From UBA2589 sp965223235 (GTDB lineage Bacteria > Gemmatimonadota > Gemmatimonadetes > Longimicrobiales > Gaopeijiaceae), in NCBI GenBank assembly GCA_965223235.1, contig CBDCVV010000022.1, positions 682,001 through 746,000 on the forward strand: a DNA stretch of 64,000 nt, in the 5' to 3' direction. Numbering within the stretch: the stretch's first letter is position 1; each line of letters opens with the position of its first letter. The notes under the pieces are model-generated. The model saw only the letters and a program-made list of their open reading frames with translations, did not search any database and was not told where the DNA came from. Both the position numbers and the translations under genes were made by a program. Positions 8,148 through 16,397 of the stretch are shown here, one piece after another.

Positions 8148-10073
8148 TCAGTTGACGTCCGGGAGGGCGTCGACCACCAACCGACTGTGTAGCTGTCCGG
8201 CTACGAAGACCGAGACCTCCGTGCGACCGCTCTCGGTCGTCTCGTCGACGACGACATGAAGCGGGGCGATCTCCGCGGCTGACCCGACGCGCCCCATCGC
8301 GGTGAACGAAGCCCACCCGGGCATCGTCTGGAGCTCGCCGAATTCATCGCCAATGACGTCGACGGTTCCGTCCGGTAACGTCACCGAGAACTCCCCATCC
8401 GCGCCGCGGGCTCGGGCCACCTGGTTCAGAGAAAGTGCAACTTCCGCTGCTCCCTGCGAGGAGGCTACGTCGCCATAGAGGCGCACCCGCCTGGAGTCGG
8501 AGCCTTCCATCGCCCGAGCGGGCATCGACCGGTCGCGCCGCAGAGCACGCCCTGCGGTCGCACCCGTGGGCGTGCCCTCCCGAACGGCGCTCACACCGTT
8601 CACGAACACATGGACGACACCCTCAGGGGCCGCGGCCGGGTCGAGGTACGTCGCATGGTCGACGATCGCCTCCGGGTCGAACACGACCAGATCTGCAGCC
8701 ATTCCTGACGCAATATATCCGCGATCGCCCATCCCGATGGTGGTAGCAGGCAGCGCAGACGACTTCCGGACAGCCTCCTCGAGGGAGAGTACGCCGAGCT
8801 CTCGTACATACCGACCGAAGAGACGAGGGAAGGTGCCGTAGTAGCGAGGGTGCCCGGAAGGACCGTCCGCAGGGTCACAGTCGCACGCGATGGATGTGGC
8901 TGGATCTCGAAGAATCGCAGCCAAATCCTCTTCGCTCCCGAACCGCAGAATCGCTCTGGGGCTTTCACCCGCTTCCTCGAGGATCCGCACTACCGCTTCT
9001 CCGCCGGAGGCCGCACCCAGCTCCGCCATGACCTCCGTGAGTTCGCGCTGGGACTCGGGAAGAAACACCCCCGATGCCCCACCGAAACGAGCATCTAGTG
9101 CGCCGTCGGCCTCAACGACAATCCGCGCGCGTAGCCCGGGATCGGAGAAACGCTCCAACATCGCCTCGGCGCCTCCCGCCTGCGCCCAGCCCGGAATGAT
9201 CAGCGCAGCGAGAGAGGTCTGACCCGCAAGATACGGATAGGCATCTGCAGCCACCGGGACCCCGCGAGCTCGCGCGGCCTCCATCATCGCGTGGACCTGC
9301 GGAGCCGTACCCTGTTCATGACCCTGGATCTTCATGTGGGTGATCACGGGCATGAGACCGGCGGCCTCAGCGATCTCGATCGTCTCGAGCATCCCGGTCA
9401 TCGAGCTGTACCCACTCTCTGGGGTCAGTCGGTCGTGGTTCGAGAAGAGGGTGCGCCATTCGGAGAGGCCGCTGAGGGCCGAGACCACGTCGTCAGACGA
9501 AGCGAAGTACGCCGGCTTGTAGTCCAGTCCGGCCGAAATTCCCCATGCTCCGTCCTCGAGCCCTTGGCGAAGAAGCTCCGAGATCCACCCCAACTGCTGG
9601 TCGGTGGGAGCCGTTTCGGCGTTCCCGTTCACCTCGACCCACGCCGAGTTGAAGCCAATGTGAGACCCGATGTTCACACCCAGGCCGGCACCTTCCAGCT
9701 CGGCGAGCTGGGCCGCGAGATCGAGTGGCCCACCGCCGTCCGCATTGAGGATGATCGTCGTCACCCCCTGCAAGAGGAGATTCTCGGAGGCGGGCGCGCG
9801 CGCGACCCGATCATGGCTGTGCAAGTTGATGAAGCCGGGAGCGACGACGAGACCCGCGACGTCGAGAATCTCCCCGGCGTCGAAGTCCGAGAGGTCGCCC
9901 ACTGCCGCCACCGCACCGCCGAACATCCCGACGTCTGCCACGACGGGGGCTCTGCCGGAACCATCGACGACCGTGCCTCCCCGCAAGATCACGTCGTACT
10001 CATCGCCTCTATCACAGGCAGCGATCGACCAGGCACAGGCTACCGCGATGAAGAGTCGTAGGGTGCTTCGCAT
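8148..10073 (-). CDS. N-acyl-D-amino-acid deacylase (D-aminoacylase) lipoprotein
   Basis: 641 residues. The signal peptide ends at a lipobox (SIAAC, Cys20). Amidohydrolase superfamily features are DVILRGGTVVDGSGRAP, then VVAPGFINLHSHDR (metal ligands His85 and His87), MPVITHMKIQGHE, and a C-terminal SGMAADLVVFDPEAI of the composite beta domain. D-aminoacylases remove acyl groups from N-acyl-D-amino acids. Related proteins are dihydropyrimidinase-like. A C-terminal extension of about 120 residues is beyond the usual amidohydrolase end. It is the last gene of the run that includes the peroxiredoxin-like selenoprotein, 1 bp after the GNAT stop. Confidence 0.85.
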   Translation of the reverse strand: MRSTLRLFIAVACAWSIAACDRGDEYDVILRGGTVVDGSGRAPVVADVGMFGGAVAAVGDLSDFDAGEILDVAGLVVAPGFINLHSHDRVARAPASENLLLQGVTTIILNADGGGPLDLAAQLAELEGAGLGVNIGSHIGFNSAWVEVNGNAETAPTDQQLGWISELLRQGLEDGAWGISAGLDYKPAYFASSDDVVSALSGLSEWRTLFSNHDRLTPESGYSSMTGMLETIEIAEAAGLMPVITHMKIQGHEQGTAPQVHAMMEAARARGVPVAADAYPYLAGQTSLAALIIPGWAQAGGAEAMLERFSDPGLRARIVVEADGALDARFGGASGVFLPESQRELTEVMAELGAASGGEAVVRILEEAGESPRAILRFGSEEDLAAILRDPATSIACDCDPADGPSGHPRYYGTFPRLFGRYVRELGVLSLEEAVRKSSALPATTIGMGDRGYIASGMAADLVVFDPEAIVDHATYLDPAAAPEGVVHVFVNGVSAVREGTPTGATAGRALRRDRSMPARAMEGSDSRRVRLYGDVASSQGAAEVALSLNQVARARGADGEFSVTLPDGTVDVIGDEFGELQTMPGWASFTAMGRVGSAAEIAPLHVVVDETTESGRTEVSVFVAGQLHSRLVVDALPDVN

Positions 10074-10074
10074 C

Positions 10075-10524
10075 TCAGGCTCCTGGCTCGGTCCGTTGGT
10101 CGGGAAGCGTCCACTCGTACATCACGACCCCCCGTGACACACGATCTGGGTTCAGCGACTGGTACAGCCCGTTCGCGGGCGCGTTGTCTTCTTCGGTGAG
10201 CACCCAGGCCTCGGTACACCCGAGCTCGGCTCCCACTTCGAAGAGCACGTTCAAGAGTCGGGATGCCAACCCACGCCTGGCAAATGTGGGGTCGACGCCG
10301 ACTTCGTTGATCCAGAGCGCCGTGGGCTTGTCTGGGTGCACGTAATGCACCGCCGAAGCCATTCCCACGACTTCTCCATCGGCGATGGCAACGGCGAGAT
10401 GATGACGCGGGTCGGCGAGGAACTCTTCGGCATACTCCGGTAGGACTCGACCGTCGAACACGCCGCCGGCAACTCTCTCCAACGTTCCCGACTCGGCGGG
10501 CGAAAGGAGGCGCACCTCGATCAT
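10075..10524 (-). CDS. GNAT-family N-acetyltransferase
   Basis: 149 residues. The ATG at 10524 overlaps the DoxX-like stop (ATGA), which decides the start. It has a single Acetyltransf_1 domain: MIEVRLLSPAE at the start, VAIADGEVVGMASAVHYVHP, then NEVGVDPTFARRGLASRLLN, which is the acetyl-CoA-binding R-R-x-G-x-A motif. EAWVLTEEDNAPANGLYQSL follows. It is a typical short AAC(3)-I-like or general GNAT enzyme. The acceptor is unknown. Confidence 0.9.
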   Translation of the reverse strand: MIEVRLLSPAESGTLERVAGGVFDGRVLPEYAEEFLADPRHHLAVAIADGEVVGMASAVHYVHPDKPTALWINEVGVDPTFARRGLASRLLNVLFEVGAELGCTEAWVLTEEDNAPANGLYQSLNPDRVSRGVVMYEWTLPDQRTEPGA

Positions 10525-11222
10525 GGCATCGCCTCCGGAGAGGTCTCTCCTCGACCCGCGAGACCACCCACCACCCAGCCCAAGACGACGAGGGCGACCG
10601 CGCCGATTCCGACCGCAAGCATGGGGAGCGTCCACGAGCGAGGGACGAAGCCTCTCGTGACCATCATCACACCGACGCCGGTAACCGTTCCGAGAATCCA
10701 ACCCGTGCGCTCCAGCCAATGCATCCGGGCCAAGAGGCGCCCGCTCGGTCTCCTGCCGAACAAGGTGACCCCGGCACTCCAAACCCGATCTCCATCCCAG
10801 CAGACGAGGTACACCACGGCCAGGAGCATCCCACCCGTGATGAAGACCGTGTTTCCGAACCCCACCCCCCACGTGATGAGAAAGATGCTCGCGCCAATCG
10901 GGAGGAAGAGCACGGCACCCAGCGTCGCCGTCGCAGGGATCAGGAGGAGCACCGCAGCAACGACCTGAGCCACCCCGATGAAGTGCCAGTACGGCCCGGT
11001 CTGATACATCGCTTCGAAGAAGAATCCGACCGGGTTACTGGTCGGAAGCGTCGTGAATCTCTGGCCGGTTGCCTTGACCAAGCCGGTCGGCAAGAACGCC
11101 ATGGCGAGAAGCACACGATTGGCGATCGTAAACCGCCACAACCAAGGCTGCGCTCGGACCCATGCGTGGGCCCTGTCCAGAGGGTGAGGGAGCGGGTGAA
11201 GTCCGGTCTCCGGAGTGGTCAC
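10521..11222 (-). CDS. DoxX-like integral membrane protein
   Basis: 233 residues with about five to six hydrophobic helices. The N-terminal half (FTIANRVLLAMAFLPTGLVKATGQRF, with YWHFIGVAQVVAAVLLLIPATATLGA) matches the DoxX/SURF4-like four-helix layout, where a conserved Lys/Gly sits after the first helix. The start overlaps the stop of the peroxiredoxin-like gene by 4 bp, and its own stop overlaps the GNAT start. Family knowledge: DoxX-like proteins associate with thiol/sulfur redox processes and oxidative-stress membrane complexes. Direct coupling to a peroxiredoxin-like selenoprotein suggests a thiol or quinone redox role, which is inference. Confidence 0.75.
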   Translation of the reverse strand: MTTPETGLHPLPHPLDRAHAWVRAQPWLWRFTIANRVLLAMAFLPTGLVKATGQRFTTLPTSNPVGFFFEAMYQTGPYWHFIGVAQVVAAVLLLIPATATLGAVLFLPIGASIFLITWGVGFGNTVFITGGMLLAVVYLVCWDGDRVWSAGVTLFGRRPSGRLLARMHWLERTGWILGTVTGVGVMMVTRGFVPRSWTLPMLAVGIGAVALVVLGWVVGGLAGRGETSPEAMP

Positions 11223-11884
11223 GACACGGCACGTACGGCGGCCAAAACCTCCAACGGCTCAGGGCGCGTCGTGTAGTCCGGGTCCGCCTCGGCGAAGACG
11301 ATCTCACCTTCTCGACTCAGGACGAAAGTCGCTGGAATCGCGAGCTCCCACGACTGGTCGCCGTTGAACCGAGCGAGATCGATCTTCAAGCCATCTCGGT
11401 AGAGCGACTGGAGATCGTCCGGCAGGCGAAACACTAAGCCGTAGTCACGGGCCACACCGTTTCCAAGGTCCAGGAGGACCTCGAAGTCGATCCCGTCCTC
11501 TGTCACCCACCGACTCGCGTACGGCTCGAGTTGGGGAGAGAGTGTGATCAATGAGGCCCCGAGTTCACGGAAGGCGTCGAGATGATACTGGAGAGCCACC
11601 TGCTCTAGTCGGCAATACGGTCACCATCGGCCTCGGAAGAAGCTCAGCACGACTGGCCCGGAGTTGAGCAGCGAGGAGAGCCGCACCGTACTTCCGTCGA
11701 CGTTCGGCCTCGCAAAACGGGGAGCCGGAGTACCGACTCTGGCGACCTGGTTAGTGATTCCCGAGGCTCGCAATTCGTCCGTCGCTCGAGTCATGACCGC
11801 CGTCGCCGCAGGGTCACGCGCCGCGTCTTTCTCGGCTCGTAGCGCGGCTAGGGCTTCCTTGAGGGATCCGCCTTCGAACACCAT
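11219..11884 (-). CDS. Peroxiredoxin-like (AhpC/TSA) protein, candidate selenoprotein (in-frame UGA = Sec88)
   Basis: 221 residues when the UGA at 11623-11621 is decoded as selenocysteine. The frame is open on both sides without a shift. The upstream part ends PVVLSFFRGRW and the downstream part continues PYCRLEQVALQ, giving RGRW-U-PYC. In Cys relatives of this peroxiredoxin-like family the motif is RGxWCPYC, so the UGA replaces the peroxidatic Cys, and Cys91 is the partner. The N-terminal helical region (LKEALAALRAEKD) and the C-terminal thioredoxin fold (FEVLLDLGNGVARDYGLVF, ATFVLSREGEIVFAEADPDYTTR) are typical. A SECIS-like hairpin follows at the expected distance. If UGA terminated, the product would be an 87-residue fragment without active site. 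The start ATG at 11884 follows the phosphoesterase by 54 bp. Confidence 0.88.
11587..11609 (-). promoter_or_regulatory. Candidate bacterial SECIS hairpin of the peroxiredoxin-like gene
   Basis: On the coding strand ACT-AGAGC-AGGTG-GCTCT-CC-AGT: a 5-bp AGAGC/GCTCT stem with a 5-nt AGGTG loop, extended by ACT/AGT across a CC bulge. The loop starts 20 nt after the UGA and has G in its second position, meeting the bacterial SECIS consensus for distance and loop base. It is less perfect than the hairpin at 3982-3998. Confidence 0.6.
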
Positions 11885-11938
11885 CTCGGTGCACCTTCGG
11901 TTCGTGAGTAGCGTGGAGCGACCCGAAGGTCACAGGAG

Positions 11939-12823
11939 TCAAAGGTACCAATCGAAGCAAGCGATCTCGGGCGGCGCCCCGAGTCGAAGTGGGACGACGG
12001 ATGTCCCGACCCCGCGAGATACGTACATCGCGGGACCATCCCCGCGGTACCACCCAGCGACGTACGCCCCACTCCCGGGCGGAGTGAACGGAGAACGACC
12101 TCGAAAGGCGATCTGACCGCCATGAGTGTGCCCCGCCAGGACGAACCCCGGATCCACGCCGGCGGCATCCAAGGAGTCACGCCACACGGGGCAGTGCGAC
12201 ACCAATAGTGTGGAACTGCCTACGTCGCGTTCGCCCCTCGCCAATTCCAGATTCGGTGATCCAGCCACGGCGTCATCCAGACCGATGACGGTGGCCACGT
12301 GGCTCCGCACCGAGAAGTCACCGACGTCATTCACCAAGAGCACCCCACCGAGCCCCTCGTACACGCTCCGCAACTCATCGATATCGACCCGGCCCCAGTA
12401 CTCCCAGTTCCCCAAGGTGGCCACCAAGGAGGCGGAGTCCGGAAGGAGGCGGAGGAAGCTATCGAGCACAGGCAGCGCTTCCGACGAGTCGACTGCGTCT
12501 CCGCTGAGCACTATGAGATCGGGACCGACTTCGTGAACCAGCTCCGCTACCGTCTCCTGCACAGCTCCGACCGTCTTCAAGTGCAAGTCGGAGAGTTGAG
12601 CCACGACGATGGGGTCCGTCGCTCCGTCGTCTGGGCGACCAACCCGATGCCGTGTCATCTCGATCCGTCGGGGTTGAAGGACGGTCCCCTCCAGCAGCAC
12701 ACCGCACCCGGCGGCCGCGCCAGCCGCCAGGAACGACCTGCGCCGCCACACTTTGCTTACGGGGCCCCCGGTTTCGTCTGGTCGAGCCTCGGTACGACCT
12801 CCCCCGCGATGATTTCCCCGCAT
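11939..12823 (-). CDS. Metallophosphoesterase with Tat-like signal/anchor
   Basis: About 294 residues from the ATG at 12823, which has a GAGGAG-like site. GTG at 12751 is an alternative that would avoid the 67-bp overlap with the GNAT gene. A basic stretch WRRRSFLAAGAAAGCG gives a Tat-like signal. The calcineurin-like core is clear: VVAQLSDLHLKT (D-x-H), LIVLSGDAVDSSE (GD), ATLGNWEYWGRV (a GNHE-like segment in which His is replaced by Trp), LLVSHCPVWRDS and VLAGHTHGGQIAF (GHTH). It resembles YkuE/Icc-type membrane-facing phosphoesterases. The substrate is unknown. Confidence 0.85.
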   Translation of the reverse strand: MRGNHRGGGRTEARPDETGGPVSKVWRRRSFLAAGAAAGCGVLLEGTVLQPRRIEMTRHRVGRPDDGATDPIVVAQLSDLHLKTVGAVQETVAELVHEVGPDLIVLSGDAVDSSEALPVLDSFLRLLPDSASLVATLGNWEYWGRVDIDELRSVYEGLGGVLLVNDVGDFSVRSHVATVIGLDDAVAGSPNLELARGERDVGSSTLLVSHCPVWRDSLDAAGVDPGFVLAGHTHGGQIAFRGRSPFTPPGSGAYVAGWYRGDGPAMYVSRGVGTSVVPLRLGAPPEIACFDWYL

Positions 12824-13508
12824 CTCCTCATCCCTCCCCGCTCCAACGTACGCGCAGACGCTCGGTTCGCGGCCGCACACCGCGCTGCAGGGACGAAGGC
12901 GTCAGCACGGGCGACTTCCCTCAAGGCTCCAACCAGGTAGCTGCCCACCCCTCGGCCCCGCCACGCCTCGGTCACCTCAATGAAGAGGTCGACGTACGGA
13001 GGATTGTAGTGAGTCAGGTAGCCACCAGCACCGATGACCTTGCTGTCCACGCACGCCACCCACTCCCCATCGGGTCCGCTATCTGTTTCGACACGCCGGC
13101 GAAGCACCACACCCGCCGGTGCGCTCGGCGCCGGTGCGGTGGAATCCTCGAACAAGAAATGCTCTCGAGCCGACTCGGGAACGAACGACGGTACGACATC
13201 GCACATCGCACTGAGATTGGTTTGGGCTTCGGCGTGGGTAGCGGCACTCGCGTCGATCAAAGCACGAAAGTAGTCGGCGGCGCGCACCCTCTCTGTCGGC
13301 TCGACCCAGAACTCCATGACGCGGCCCGGATAGTGATCGAGCCAGACGCCACCGTACCCTGCTAAGGCCCCGTCGGTTGTCAGTGCATACGGCTGCGCAA
13401 GACCCCTCGGAAGGATCGAGTCACGTACGATCTGACAGCGAGCTCCGCGCGAAAGCGATCACGGAAGGGCCGGATCTCGTCCAACGTCGATACACGGGAC
13501 TCGATCAT
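12757..13508 (-). CDS. GNAT acetyltransferase with an apparent 1-nt frameshift near 13439
   Basis: The ATG at 13508 has a clear ribosome site (GGGGAGA, 5 nt before) and reads MIESRVSTLDEIRPFRDRFR-AEL. The frame then breaks at 13439-13438. From 13437 another frame continues CQIVRDSILPRGLAQPYALT, AGYGGVWLDHYPG, VMEFWVEPTERVRAADYF, and ends near the acetyl-CoA motif EAWRGRGVGSYLVGALREV and RTLERGGMRRCGEI. One missing base restores a 250-residue GNAT. An intact C-terminal part could start at ATG 13317. It may be an assembly error or a recent mutation. Downstream genes look intact, which argues against an old pseudogene. Confidence 0.7.
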
Positions 13509-13561
13509 GTATTCTCCCCATGTCCCCGGCACGAGTCGACTCTCTCTCAGTCATTCGATCG

Positions 13562-14500
13562 ATGGATCTACCGTTCTACACCCTCGACGTATTCTCCGAC
13601 ACGACATTCGGGGGGAACCCGCTCGGGGTTTTCCCGGACGCAGCACATCTCCCCACCGATCTGATGCAGCGCATCGCACTGGAGATGAACCTATCCGAGA
13701 CCGTCTTCCTTGGCCCGCCGGAAAGTGGCGGGACCGCTCGCGTGAGGATCTTCACACCGGGACGGGAAGTACCCTTCGCCGGCCATCCGACGGTGGGAAC
13801 CGGTGTTTTCCTTGCCAACCGGAGTGGGCCACCCGAAGAGATCGGAGCGGGCGGGTCGGGCACGACCTCCCTGGTCCTGGAGGAGAACATCGGCCCGGTA
13901 CCCGTCCAGGTGCGGTACGAGAGTGGAGTCGCGACATCGGCGGAGTTCGAGACCGCGATCTTGCCTGAGCACCGACCCAATCCCCATCCGCTGGAAGACG
14001 TCGCAGCGCTCATCTCTCTGTCTCCCGACGACCTCGGGGCGATCGGGCCCGGAGGGCGGGAGTTGGGAGTCGAGCAGGTATCGTGCGGCTTGGAGTACTT
14101 CATCATTCCTGTCCGCTCGATCGACGCGGCCCGCCGCTCATTCCTGGATCTGGGGTTGTGGCGGTCGATGCTCGCAGACGCCTGGGCGCATCACGTCTAC
14201 GTCGTAGCGATGGATGGAGAAGGCGACAGTGTGGACGTCCACGTGCGTATGTACGCACCCGGGTCAGGAGTGCCCGAGGATCCGGCCACGGGGTCAGCGG
14301 CAGCTGCTCTCGGGGGCTACTTATCCGCAGCTGATGGTCGCGAGGAGGCGAATCTCTCGTGGGTGGTCGAGCAGGGAATCGAGATGGGTCGGCCGAGCTT
14401 GATCCGCGTGGGAGCGGAGCGCCGGGGCGGCAAGACCGCGCGGGTGACTGTCGGGGGAGCCGCCGTACCCGTGAGCCAGGGCACCATGACGGTATCGTGA
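13562..14500 (+). CDS. PhzF-family isomerase
   Basis: 312 residues. The ATG at 13562 is preferred because it begins MDLPFYTLDVFSDTTFGGNP, the family's standard N-terminus; 13520 would add 14 residues. Two mirrored PhzF half-domains are visible: NLSETVFLGPPESG with the catalytic-Glu-region NxSET, FTPGREVPFAGHPTVGT, and later MYAPGSGVPEDPATGSAAAALG. The family isomerises trans-2,3-dihydro-3-hydroxyanthranilate in phenazine synthesis, but most genomic members have unknown substrates and no phenazine genes are near. The stop overlaps the next gene by 4 bp. Confidence 0.9.
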   Translation: MDLPFYTLDVFSDTTFGGNPLGVFPDAAHLPTDLMQRIALEMNLSETVFLGPPESGGTARVRIFTPGREVPFAGHPTVGTGVFLANRSGPPEEIGAGGSGTTSLVLEENIGPVPVQVRYESGVATSAEFETAILPEHRPNPHPLEDVAALISLSPDDLGAIGPGGRELGVEQVSCGLEYFIIPVRSIDAARRSFLDLGLWRSMLADAWAHHVYVVAMDGEGDSVDVHVRMYAPGSGVPEDPATGSAAAALGGYLSAADGREEANLSWVVEQGIEMGRPSLIRVGAERRGGKTARVTVGGAAVPVSQGTMTVS

Positions 14501-15264
14501 GACGCGTCACCCTACTTCTCACGGTCTTGGCCTTCGCAACTCCTGCGGCGGTGGAAGCTCAGACGATCCTCGGCCGGGTCTTGGACCAGGTCAACGAAGA
14601 GCCCGTAGGGGGCGTAATCGTCGCTTTGGTGGCTCGGAGCGGAGAAGAGCGGGTTCGCGTTCTTTCTGACTCGGTGGGTCGGTTTCGTATCACTCCGCCG
14701 ATTGCGGGCGAGTACATCCTGAGAACGGAGCGGTTCGGCTACCTCGAGACGACCTCCCCGCTGATCGCACTCGGTACCGCTGGAGAAGCAGCGCTGGACC
14801 TCCTCATCAACCCGTCCCCGATCGGCCTCGAGGGGCTCGAGATATCCGTCGAAGAGGTGGCTGCCGAGGAGCTAAGCATTATGGGTCTCAGCGCCAACGT
14901 GCTAGGGCGAAGGTGGATCGACCGGGAGCAGATCGACGCGATCCAAGTCAAGCGAGACATGGGCGTAATCCTGGAGAACACGTCGCAGAGCGGGATCCGG
15001 GTCATTCGCCCGGAGAATCTGACGATGGGAAGCGAGAACATGGGTCTCTGCGTTTCCATGCAACGCGCGCGAAGGGCTGAAGGCCGAGGCACATGCGCAT
15101 TGGTGGTGCTCAACGGCGTGCCGATCTCGGGCGTACAGGCTCTCAACATCGATCCAGATGCGATCGAGAGCGTAGCGGTCCTCATCCCGACGGAAGCCGC
15201 TACACAATACGGCACGCTCGGGGGCGGGGGCGCGGTCCTGGTCTGGACGCGGCACGGGAGATAG
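14497..15264 (+). CDS. Secreted carboxypeptidase-regulatory-like / plug-like protein
   Basis: 255 residues from the GTG at 14497, which overlaps the PhzF stop (GTGA). The signal peptide ends AVEAQ. The CarboxypepD_reg-like domain spans about residues 23-105 (TILGRVLDQVNEEPVGGVIV, GRFRITPPIAGEYILRTERF). The plug-like C-terminus contains NMGLCVSMQRARR, GTCALVVLNGVPISGVQAL, and terminates TQYGTLGGGGAVLVWTRHGR with nothing after it. It is close kin to the protein at 18588, and both have two Cys at matching places. The function is unknown. Confidence 0.75.
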   Translation: MRRVTLLLTVLAFATPAAVEAQTILGRVLDQVNEEPVGGVIVALVARSGEERVRVLSDSVGRFRITPPIAGEYILRTERFGYLETTSPLIALGTAGEAALDLLINPSPIGLEGLEISVEEVAAEELSIMGLSANVLGRRWIDREQIDAIQVKRDMGVILENTSQSGIRVIRPENLTMGSENMGLCVSMQRARRAEGRGTCALVVLNGVPISGVQALNIDPDAIESVAVLIPTEAATQYGTLGGGGAVLVWTRHGR

Positions 15265-15295
15265 GCTCAGCGCTCACCCAACCGGAGAGTCTGCC

Positions 15296-16294
15296 GTGAG
15301 GTCCCTTCCCAATCGTCCCAGTACCCGCGCCGTGATGCTCGCGGCGGTCGTCGCGTTGCTGCCGCTGACCGGATGCAGAATCGAGGATGCCCCTGCTCAG
15401 GAGCAGGATCCTGCCGCCCCCTGGGATTGGTCGGAAGAGTTTGTGCGTGCCTCTGTGAACCAGGTGCGAGCGGGTCGTGACCTGAATCCGGATAGCTGGC
15501 CCGGGGGGGCGAGGGTCGCCGTCCTGATGTCGTACGATGTCGACAATGAAACCGTCCAGGGCCTCCGTACGGGTGACATCAGTATCGGACCGCTGTCACA
15601 GGGCGAGTACGGGTCCCGCGTCGCCCTACCTCGGGTCGTGAATCTCATGGATGAGAAGAACGTGCCGTCCACCTTCTTCTTTCCTGCGTGGAGCCTGAAG
15701 CTCGCTCCAGAGCAAGCCGACCTGATTCAAGCTTCGGGTATGCACGAGATCGCGGTGCACGGTTGGATTCACGAACTGAACACGGCGCTAGACGGTCCAA
15801 CCGAGGAGCGCCTGCTGCGCCAAGCTGTCGACGCGATCGAAGAGATCGCGGGTGTCCGCCCGGTAGGTTATCGCGCACCGTCGTGGAATCACTCGCCGAA
15901 CACGCTGCAGATCGTGCGCGATATGGGCTTCCTCTATGAGAGCTCACTAATGGCGGACGACCGCCCATACGAGCTCGTCCAAAACGGTGAGCCCACCGGA
16001 CTGGTGGAGTTGCCGGTAGAGTGGATTTTGGACGACGCGCCGCTCTTCAACCCGCGGGGCAACAGCTACATGAACCCGCGCGACGTGATGCAGGTGTGGA
16101 TCGACGAGTTCGACGTAGCGTGGGAGGAAGGGACGATGTTCCTCCTGACCATGCACCCGCACGTCGTCGGGCACCGATCCCGGATCGTGGCGCTGGAAGG
16201 TCTCATCGACCACATGCAGGCAAAGGGCGGTGTGTGGTTCGGTACGCACGAAGAGGCGGCCCGATGGGTGAGGGAGCAGGCCGGTATGGAGTGA
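15296..16294 (+). CDS. Polysaccharide deacetylase (NodB-homology) lipoprotein
   Basis: 332 residues from a GTG with CCGGAGAG upstream. Lipobox LLPLTGC puts the acylated Cys at 27. NodB motifs: VLMSYDVDNE (catalytic Asp81, metal Asp83), IAVHGWIHELN (His155 and His159), VGYRAPSWNHSP, and LLTMHPHVVGHR near the end. This arrangement resembles the PuuE/allantoinase-like and peptidoglycan deacetylase branch. It is probably outer- or inner-membrane anchored and acts on periplasmic sugar or amide substrates. It follows the regulatory/plug gene by 31 bp on the same strand. Confidence 0.88.
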   Translation: MRSLPNRPSTRAVMLAAVVALLPLTGCRIEDAPAQEQDPAAPWDWSEEFVRASVNQVRAGRDLNPDSWPGGARVAVLMSYDVDNETVQGLRTGDISIGPLSQGEYGSRVALPRVVNLMDEKNVPSTFFFPAWSLKLAPEQADLIQASGMHEIAVHGWIHELNTALDGPTEERLLRQAVDAIEEIAGVRPVGYRAPSWNHSPNTLQIVRDMGFLYESSLMADDRPYELVQNGEPTGLVELPVEWILDDAPLFNPRGNSYMNPRDVMQVWIDEFDVAWEEGTMFLLTMHPHVVGHRSRIVALEGLIDHMQAKGGVWFGTHEEAARWVREQAGME

Positions 16295-16397
16295 GGGAAG
16301 TCACAGCGAACGCTTAGGTATCACAGAGGATGGTGGTTGCGCGTTTACTACCGCCCTTCGATGATGGGCACTGCCTCTGACCCCTGCCCCGCGACAG

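Noticed and set aside
11621..11884. A separate 87-residue protein ending at the UGA
   Set aside because: The frame continues without shift into the rest of a peroxiredoxin-like fold with the motif PYC; read as one Sec-containing gene.
13520..14500. Phenazine biosynthesis from the PhzF homologue
   Set aside because: No other phz genes are near; PhzF homologues are widespread with unknown substrates.
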